Part shown: positions 59,166 through 64,000 of the stretch, piece after piece
Numbering within the stretch: position 1 is the stretch's first letter
How the letters are laid out: each line of letters begins with the position of its first letter
From: an uncultured Dorea sp.
Lineage (GTDB): Bacteria; Bacillota; Clostridia; Lachnospirales; Lachnospiraceae
Length of the DNA: 64,000 nt
Assembly: GCA_910577685.1 (NCBI GenBank)
Contig: CAJTOH010000008.1
Location: 1 to 64,000, forward strand
Reading direction: 5' to 3'
Translations under genes and position numbers: made by a program
The notes under the pieces: generated by a model
Seen by the model: the letters and a program-made list of their open reading frames with translations, nothing else
Told to the model about the DNA's origin: nothing
Database searches by the model: none

Positions 59166-61214
59166 CTACCTTTCCACAGAAGGTCTGTCCGTACTTCCCG
59201 GAGCCTGCCCTCCCTTAGGTACCAGTCTCACTTCAATTCCCTCCAACCGTTTGGAAAGCCCTGATGTGCCGGCCATCTCACCGTTTTTCGCCCAATCAAG
59301 CCAACCGTAGGTCTGAGCATGCACCCGGTAATAGATATCATACTGCCGCTCTGCTTCTCCCGTAAGGCAAATCTTGATTCCTTCCAGCCGCTTTGCCTCT
59401 CCTTGGGTTCCGCTCATTCCTCCGTTCTCCACCCAATTCTGCCATCCATAGCTCTGCACATGGGTCTGATACTTAATCCCTCCCGGAATATACCAGCGCA
59501 GGCGCAGCTCAATCCCCTCCAAACGCTTGGCTTGTCCCTCGGTTCCGCTCATTCCTCCGTCGAAAGCCCAGCTTTGCCAACCATAGGTCTGTACGTGGGT
59601 CCGATAATTGACATTTCCCGGATAGACGCTTACGAAAGGCTTTTCTACCGGCACTCCCGGGTCGGCTCCTCTGGGAACGATGACGATATTAATACCTTCC
59701 AGACGTTTTGCCAGTCCCTCGGTACCCGCCTCTGCCCCGTTCTTTGCCCATTCAAGCCAACCATAGGTTTGGGCATGAACCCGGTAATATACGTCATACT
59801 TTTCCTTCTCTGCTCCCGTCAGCTCGATACAGATAGCTTCCAGCCTCTTTGACTGCCCTTGGGTACCGCTTATATTTCCGTCTGACATCCATTCCTGCCA
59901 ACCATAGCTCTGCACATGGGTTCGGTAACGGATACCTAAATTTGCATTTCCGGACACCCGAATTTGTATCCCTTCCAGCCTCTTTGACTGTCCGAAAGTA
60001 CCGGACATTTTGCCGTCGCTGACCGGCTGCTGCCAACCGTAGGTCTGGACATGCGTCTGGTAAGAAACTGTAATTCCCTCCGCCAGATTGTTTACCTGCG
60101 GATTGTTGATACTGTCATCCTTTGTCCCAGCCTTCTCTCTGTACCAGTCGCGAATAAAATTCCCGGCCGTTGTCAGCTCATCGGCGTTCCAGCCAAAGGT
60201 CTTTCCACAGCTATTCTTGATAAGAGAAGAGCTGCGCCAGTCGTTGCATAAACTCCATGCACAGTAACTCACCTGATACTGGTCGCATCGATTCAGCCAT
60301 TCCTTTGCCCGACTGATATCCACATTGCCGTCGCCGCTTGCCTCTGAAAGTCCGAACTCTGATACAAAAACCGGAAGTCCCCGGTTGACCGCTGTGCCAA
60401 TCTTTTCTGACAGCCATTGATTATGGGCGGGATCCGACGCATAAAAATGGAACGCATACATAAGATTGCCGTATCCCGTAATTGGGTCATCCGCAGGCTC
60501 GTATAAATGTCCCGCGCTTCCAAGCTGCGACCAGGTAGGTGTTCCTACGATAATAATTGCATCCGCATCTTTGGCCCGAATTGCGGGGATAACCTCCATA
60601 GCATAGTTCTTGATATCCTGCCAGCTGCAGTTATTGGGCTCGTTGCATATCTCATAGATTACATTGTTGTAATCCTTATACCTGCCCGCCATCTCCGAGA
60701 AAAAACTGACTGCCTGAGATTTGTAAGTCTGGGGATTGCCGTCGCTTAAGATATGCCAGTCAATGATGGCATACATTCCAAGCTCGGCGGCATATTGGAC
60801 GCCTTTTGTTACTTCATTCTTCATAACTGCCTGATTTCCGCTGCAATATCCATTTTCGTTGGTGTACATGGCAAGCCGGATGCAGTTCGCTCCCCAGTCG
60901 TCCCGCAGTGTTGAATATGCTTCCTTATTGTTGTACCGGGAAAACCACTGAAGACCGTGGGTACTGATTCCACGAATCTGGAAGGGCTGTCCATACTGGT
61001 CTACCAGACGGGTTCCGCTCACTGACAGTTTGCCGTGGCTGGAAACCGGAGTCGTCTCTGCCGCCTGCGCTTTCAAACCACCCTCCGGCCCAAAGCCTGT
61101 TGATAAGCTTAAAACCAGTGACAAACCGAGACACAGCGTCAAGGCCAACAGTCTGGCCGGAATTGATCCGCTTTGCTTCTTCCTGCTTTGTTTTTCTCTG
61201 CCTCTTTCTCTCAT
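59166..61214 (-). CDS. secreted GH5 glycanase with six ChW repeats
   Basis: About 682 residues from ATG 61214; an ATG at 61265 is also in frame. Signal peptide (LLALTLCLGLSLVLSLSTGF). The GH5 domain (about 60-350) shows LRDDWGANCIRLAMY, YAIIDWHILSDGNP, VIYEICNEPN with the acid/base Glu, MYAFHFYASDP and VFVSEFGLSEASG with the nucleophile Glu, as in endoglucanases of the Cel5 type. Six clostridial hydrophobic-W repeats follow, each with an YGW and a KRLEGI block, arranged as two runs of three; they usually mediate wall or glycan binding. Probably hydrolyses a beta-glucan outside the cell. No LPXTG motif. Confidence 0.9.
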   Translation of the reverse strand: MRERGREKQSRKKQSGSIPARLLALTLCLGLSLVLSLSTGFGPEGGLKAQAAETTPVSSHGKLSVSGTRLVDQYGQPFQIRGISTHGLQWFSRYNNKEAYSTLRDDWGANCIRLAMYTNENGYCSGNQAVMKNEVTKGVQYAAELGMYAIIDWHILSDGNPQTYKSQAVSFFSEMAGRYKDYNNVIYEICNEPNNCSWQDIKNYAMEVIPAIRAKDADAIIIVGTPTWSQLGSAGHLYEPADDPITGYGNLMYAFHFYASDPAHNQWLSEKIGTAVNRGLPVFVSEFGLSEASGDGNVDISRAKEWLNRCDQYQVSYCAWSLCNDWRSSSLIKNSCGKTFGWNADELTTAGNFIRDWYREKAGTKDDSINNPQVNNLAEGITVSYQTHVQTYGWQQPVSDGKMSGTFGQSKRLEGIQIRVSGNANLGIRYRTHVQSYGWQEWMSDGNISGTQGQSKRLEAICIELTGAEKEKYDVYYRVHAQTYGWLEWAKNGAEAGTEGLAKRLEGINIVIVPRGADPGVPVEKPFVSVYPGNVNYRTHVQTYGWQSWAFDGGMSGTEGQAKRLEGIELRLRWYIPGGIKYQTHVQSYGWQNWVENGGMSGTQGEAKRLEGIKICLTGEAERQYDIYYRVHAQTYGWLDWAKNGEMAGTSGLSKRLEGIEVRLVPKGGQAPGSTDRPSVER

Positions 61215-61300
61215 CGTCCCGTTCCTCTCCTTTTTATTTTTTCTTTTATTATATATCTTTTTCACTAGATAGTGAAGAGAGGATAAATATTAAGAATTAG

Positions 61301-61327
61301 AAAAGCACCCACTCCAAAGTGGATGCC
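61301..61327 (-). terminator. terminator of the zinc-ribbon gene
   Basis: On the minus strand GCATCCACT, TTGG, AGTGGGTGC, then TTTTC, 22 bases after the stop at 61349. Confidence 0.7.
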
Positions 61328-61348
61328 CCTAAAAATAGTTTAAGCATG

Positions 61349-62092
61349 CTATTTAAAAAATCTAATCTTACCAATCAAAGGCAATTCCTTTCGATCTCCC
61401 TTGCAGGCATTCACAATTCCCATCACCATCAAGATAAAGAACACCAGCCCCAAGATATCGAAAACCCCTGAAAACATCCCTCCACCGAAATGTATAATCG
61501 AATGTAAGCCCCACACCCAATCTCCTTCTAACAAATCTACCAAAGAAGATAACAGAAAAAGCACTAATCCTTGATTCACATGATGCTTGACATATCCGGA
61601 CCGCTTATCCCCCGCAAGAAGCGGTATCAACACCAGAATCCCCAGGTAAGACAGCACGCCCATAGCTTTGTTCCGGCGCACTTCTTCCTGATCAAAAAAA
61701 TCCGCCGAACCATACCGCTGCGCATCATATCCATACTGTCCATATCCTCCCGACTGATATCCCTGCCCGGACTGTCCATATCCTCCCGATTGATATCCCT
61801 GTCCGGACTGCCCATATCCTCCCGATTGATACCCTTGTCCGGACTGCCCATATCCGTCCGACTGATACCATTGCTGAGATTCCTGTCCATAACCCTGCCC
61901 TCCGGTCTGAGAATATCCCTGCTGACCGTATGTATATCCCTGAGCTCCGCTCTGAGCGCCGCCCTCATAACCTCCGCTGCCCTGGCTGCTTCCGGAATAG
62001 CTGCCGGATACATTCGGTATCTGCGCGCCGCACTGCGGGCAGATCATGGTTCCGTCATCCACCTTTGCACCACATTTCACACAATAAGCCAT
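61349..62092 (-). CDS. zinc-ribbon membrane protein with a Gly/Tyr/Gln-rich tandem repeat
   Basis: 247 residues. The N-terminus is a double CxxC zinc ribbon (YCVKCGAKVDDGTMICPQCGA). Residues 28-130 are low complexity, made of S, G, Q and Y with a 12-residue unit GYGQSGQGYQSG repeated three times and partly again. The C-terminal 110 residues have three hydrophobic segments (AMGVLSYLGILVLIPLLAG, GLVLFLLSSLVDLL, GLVFFILMVMGIVNACKG) of the DUF4870 type. The role is unknown. No strong ribosome site: GGGGCATAAAG lies upstream. Confidence 0.8.
   Translation of the reverse strand: MAYCVKCGAKVDDGTMICPQCGAQIPNVSGSYSGSSQGSGGYEGGAQSGAQGYTYGQQGYSQTGGQGYGQESQQWYQSDGYGQSGQGYQSGGYGQSGQGYQSGGYGQSGQGYQSGGYGQYGYDAQRYGSADFFDQEEVRRNKAMGVLSYLGILVLIPLLAGDKRSGYVKHHVNQGLVLFLLSSLVDLLEGDWVWGLHSIIHFGGGMFSGVFDILGLVFFILMVMGIVNACKGDRKELPLIGKIRFFK
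61741..61870. repeat. 36-bp in-frame tandem repeat
   Basis: Three full units and one partial, starting CATATCCTCCCG, each 36 bp with few differences (61741, 61777, 61813, 61849). They encode the 12-residue GYGQSGQGYQSG unit. Copy number can change without breaking the frame. Confidence 0.95.
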
Positions 62093-62183
62093 CTTTATGC
62101 CCCTTCCTCTCTTAGAATAATTCTATTGTATTCCGAGTACGCCCGCCGCGCAATCCCTTTCTGAATATCTTAAGAAAAATTCC

Positions 62184-62429
62184 TCAATCATCCAGTCCCA
62201 AAATCTCCGCCAACACCTCGACAATGATCTCATTTGTACAAGATTTCACATAGCCCAACATATGCAGAGAAATCTCATCCTGTTTCTGCGGCTCCGAAAG
62301 AGACTCGTCCCTTTTCGTCTCCTCAATCAACCGGATTAACTGAGGCGTCATCTCCTCATACGTTTCAATCGTCGTCTGCGTAACCATCTTCCTCAAATCC
62401 TTTTTATTGGTTGGCACCACGCATATCAT
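62184..62429 (-). CDS. hypothetical protein, 81 aa
   Basis: A small helical, acidic protein: IETYEEMTPQLIRLIEETKRDE, then ISLHMLGYVKSCTNEIIVEVLAEILGLDD. No signal or membrane segment. Both an ATG at 62429 (AGGAGG very close) and one at 62387 are possible. I do not recognise a family. Confidence 0.55.
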   Translation of the reverse strand: MICVVPTNKKDLRKMVTQTTIETYEEMTPQLIRLIEETKRDESLSEPQKQDEISLHMLGYVKSCTNEIIVEVLAEILGLDD

Positions 62430-62491
62430 CCCCCTCCTGCCATTTGATCATCGGCTGAAATCATACAATTCCCAACACACTAAAGGCAAAA

Positions 62492-62959
62492 TCACCTAAG
62501 ATTTTGTACCTTAAAGTCCCTCTGCGCCTCTCTTTGCTGATCCTTCTTCGCAATATCCTGCCGCTTATCATATAACTTCTTACCTTTCGCCATCCCTACC
62601 TCAATCTTAACAAGGCTCCCTTTGAAATACACTTTAAGCGGCACAATCGCCACCCCCTTCTCCTTCGTCTTACCCAGAAGCTTATTAATCTCCGACTTAT
62701 GGAGAAGAAGCTTTCTAACCCTCAGAGGATCCTTGTTAAAAATATTCCCTTTCTCATAAGGGCTGATATGCATGCCGTAGATATAGACCTCGCCGTTCTC
62801 CACACGGATAAACGACTCCTTAATGCTGCACTTCCCCATCCGAAGAGATTTCACCTCCGTACCATGCAGGGCAATTCCCGCCTCATAGGTATCCAGAATA
62901 AAATAATCATGATAAGCCTTCTTATTATTGGCAACCATCTTCCCATTCGTCTTTGCCAT
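62492..62959 (-). CDS. smpB: SsrA-binding protein SmpB
   Basis: 155 residues from ATG 62959 (AAGGAGG upstream). KAYHDYFILDTYEAGIALHGTEVKSLRMGK at the start, SFIRVENGEVYIYGMHISPY, RVRKLLLHKSEINKLLGK, GVAIVPLKVYFKGSLVKIEVGMAKGKK and the basic C-terminal tail YDKRQDIAKKDQQRE that reaches into the ribosome. Works with ssrA in trans-translation. 15 bases downstream of rnr. Confidence 0.97.
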   Translation of the reverse strand: MAKTNGKMVANNKKAYHDYFILDTYEAGIALHGTEVKSLRMGKCSIKESFIRVENGEVYIYGMHISPYEKGNIFNKDPLRVRKLLLHKSEINKLLGKTKEKGVAIVPLKVYFKGSLVKIEVGMAKGKKLYDKRQDIAKKDQQREAQRDFKVQNLR

Positions 62960-62974
62960 ATGCACGACCTCCTT

Positions 62975-64000
62975 CTAAAAACACAGTTTCACAATCTCAA
63001 AATCGATCGTCCGCAGCATCCGGTCGGCGTTAAGCACCCGCACGCACACCCGCTGCCCCAGCCTATACACCTTTCCGGATCGCTCCCCCGCCATCTCATA
63101 CCGGTCTTCATAATAATTATAATGGTCATCCGTCATATTCGCCACATGCACCAGACCCTCCACAGTATTCTGCAGCTCTACATACATCCCCCACTTGGTC
63201 ATACCGGATATCACGCCCTCGAACTCCTCGCCGATATACTGCCGCATATACTCCACCTTCTTAAGCTTAACCGTCTCGCGCTCCGCTTCCTCGGCCCTGC
63301 GCTCCATCTCGCTGGAATGTTTCGCTACCTCCGGAAGAATCCTCTGGTAATGGGCAATCTTCTCCTCGTTCATCCGCCCTCTCAAATTATCCTTAATAAT
63401 CCTATGAATCTGAAGATCCGGATATCTCCGGATAGGCGAAGTAAAATGCGTATAATAATTTGCCGCCAACCCGAAATGCCCGATATTCTCCGGCATATAC
63501 CGCGCCTGTTTCATCGACCGAAGCGCAAGGCGGCAGATCATCGTCTCCTCCGCAGTATCCTCCACCTTAGCAAGAAGCTTTTGGATCTCCTTCGGACGGA
63601 TCTCATTGGCTCCGATATGCATAGAATACCCGAAATTATTGATAAACGCGGCAAGGGTTCGAATCTTCTCCTCATCCGGCGGCTCGTGGGTCCGGAAAAC
63701 AAAAGGAATCTCCTGCCAGAAAAAATCCTCCGCCACAGTCTCATTGGCAAGGAGCATAAAATCTTCAATCAGCCGCGTCGCCGCGTTACGGTCATAGGGC
63801 GTAAGCTCCAACGGCTTCCCGTCTTCATCCAGCGTCATCTTCGTCTCCGGGAAATCAAAATCAATAGACCCCCGTTTCTGCCTCCGCTCCCGCAAAATCC
63901 GCGACAATTCCCCCATCCTCTCGAACATAGGCGTAAGCTCCCGGTAACGCTCCGTCTCCGCCGGGTCTTTATCCTCCAGAATCTTCTTAACGCTGGTATA
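62975..64000 (-). CDS. rnr: ribonuclease R, 3' part
   Basis: The last 341 codons; the 5' part lies outside the window. Seen: the end of the RNB catalytic domain (RGSIDFDFPETKMTLDEDGKP, NAATRLIEDFMLLANETVAE, ALRSMKQARYMPENIGHFGLAANYYTHFTSPIRRYPDLQIHRII) and an S1 RNA-binding domain (FEGVISGMTKWGMYVELQNTVEGLVHV). The typical Lys-rich tail is absent; the protein ends shortly after S1 (DFEIVKLCF). A 3'-5' exoribonuclease that degrades structured RNA and non-stop mRNA with tmRNA-SmpB. Confidence 0.95.
   Translation of the reverse strand, partial: YTSVKKILEDKDPAETERYRELTPMFERMGELSRILRERRQKRGSIDFDFPETKMTLDEDGKPLELTPYDRNAATRLIEDFMLLANETVAEDFFWQEIPFVFRTHEPPDEEKIRTLAAFINNFGYSMHIGANEIRPKEIQKLLAKVEDTAEETMICRLALRSMKQARYMPENIGHFGLAANYYTHFTSPIRRYPDLQIHRIIKDNLRGRMNEEKIAHYQRILPEVAKHSSEMERRAEEAERETVKLKKVEYMRQYIGEEFEGVISGMTKWGMYVELQNTVEGLVHVANMTDDHYNYYEDRYEMAGERSGKVYRLGQRVCVRVLNADRMLRTIDFEIVKLCF

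Noticed and set aside
61741..61870. 36-bp regular repeats that could suggest a CRISPR array
   Set aside because: Units abut without spacers and encode a repeated peptide in frame within a longer gene.

Overview
The window looks like a chromosomal segment of an anaerobic, probably spore-forming Firmicute, most likely Lachnospiraceae. The evidence is a T-box-controlled pheST pair, a SpoIID-domain protein, clostridial hydrophobic-W (ChW) repeats, a CIRCE-like operator on hsp20, and AGGAGG-type ribosome binding sites throughout. Housekeeping genes sit in the right half (queA, sppA, pheS/pheT with T-box, msrA, ssrA tmRNA, smpB, rnr). The left half is AT-rich accessory DNA.

Layout. 1-3.5 kb: a two-gene nucleoside-phosphorylase-like/P-loop NTPase pair whose NTPase is frameshifted at Walker B, a LytTR regulator and a small unknown. 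3.6-7.1 kb: a Uma2-family nuclease-fold protein, remnants of a glycosyltransferase and of a TnpB-like gene, and an AAA-ATPase-like/PD-(D/E)XK protein. 7.2-31.3 kb: one long minus-strand surface-glycan locus ending in a good terminator. Its promoter-proximal part encodes a complete pseudaminic-acid-type route (PseB, PseC, PseH, PseG, PseI and an SpsF/PseF-type cytidylyltransferase) with accessory aminotransferase, aldo/keto reductase, formyltransferase and methyltransferases. Its distal part encodes glycosyltransferases (GT2, GT4, two DUF4422), a WbsX protein, an FkbM methyltransferase and an epimerase. Three poly-G tracts of 10-12 bases lie inside coding sequence here, and a small GxGxxG Rossmann-like domain recurs on otherwise unrelated enzymes. 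Several genes are decayed or chimeric.

31.4-34.0 kb: a TnpB-like protein lacking all three expected RuvC catalytic acids, with structured-looking non-coding DNA at its 3' end, a perfect 40-bp palindrome upstream and a divergent serine recombinase. A remnant of the same TnpB-like 5' region lies at 5.2-5.36 kb, so the glycan locus is bracketed by related sequence in the same orientation. This is my strongest candidate for a novel system: a probable RNA-guided, nuclease-dead regulator next to a phase-variable surface-sugar locus.

34-45.3 kb: core genes on the minus strand. 45.4-51.3 kb: a patchwork island of very small genes, repeated CTTTACAC hairpins, a truncated resolvase and a DnaJ-like gene with an amber codon, ending at the 3' end of ssrA. 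51.8-58 kb: a PD-(D/E)XK-like protein, then a plus-strand two-component system with a large FtsX-type ABC transporter. 58-62 kb: hsp20, a secreted GH5/ChW glycanase and a zinc-ribbon membrane protein with a Gly/Tyr/Gln-rich tandem repeat. 62-64 kb: a small unknown, smpB and the 3' part of rnr. Two small inverted-repeat element families are scattered between the core genes.
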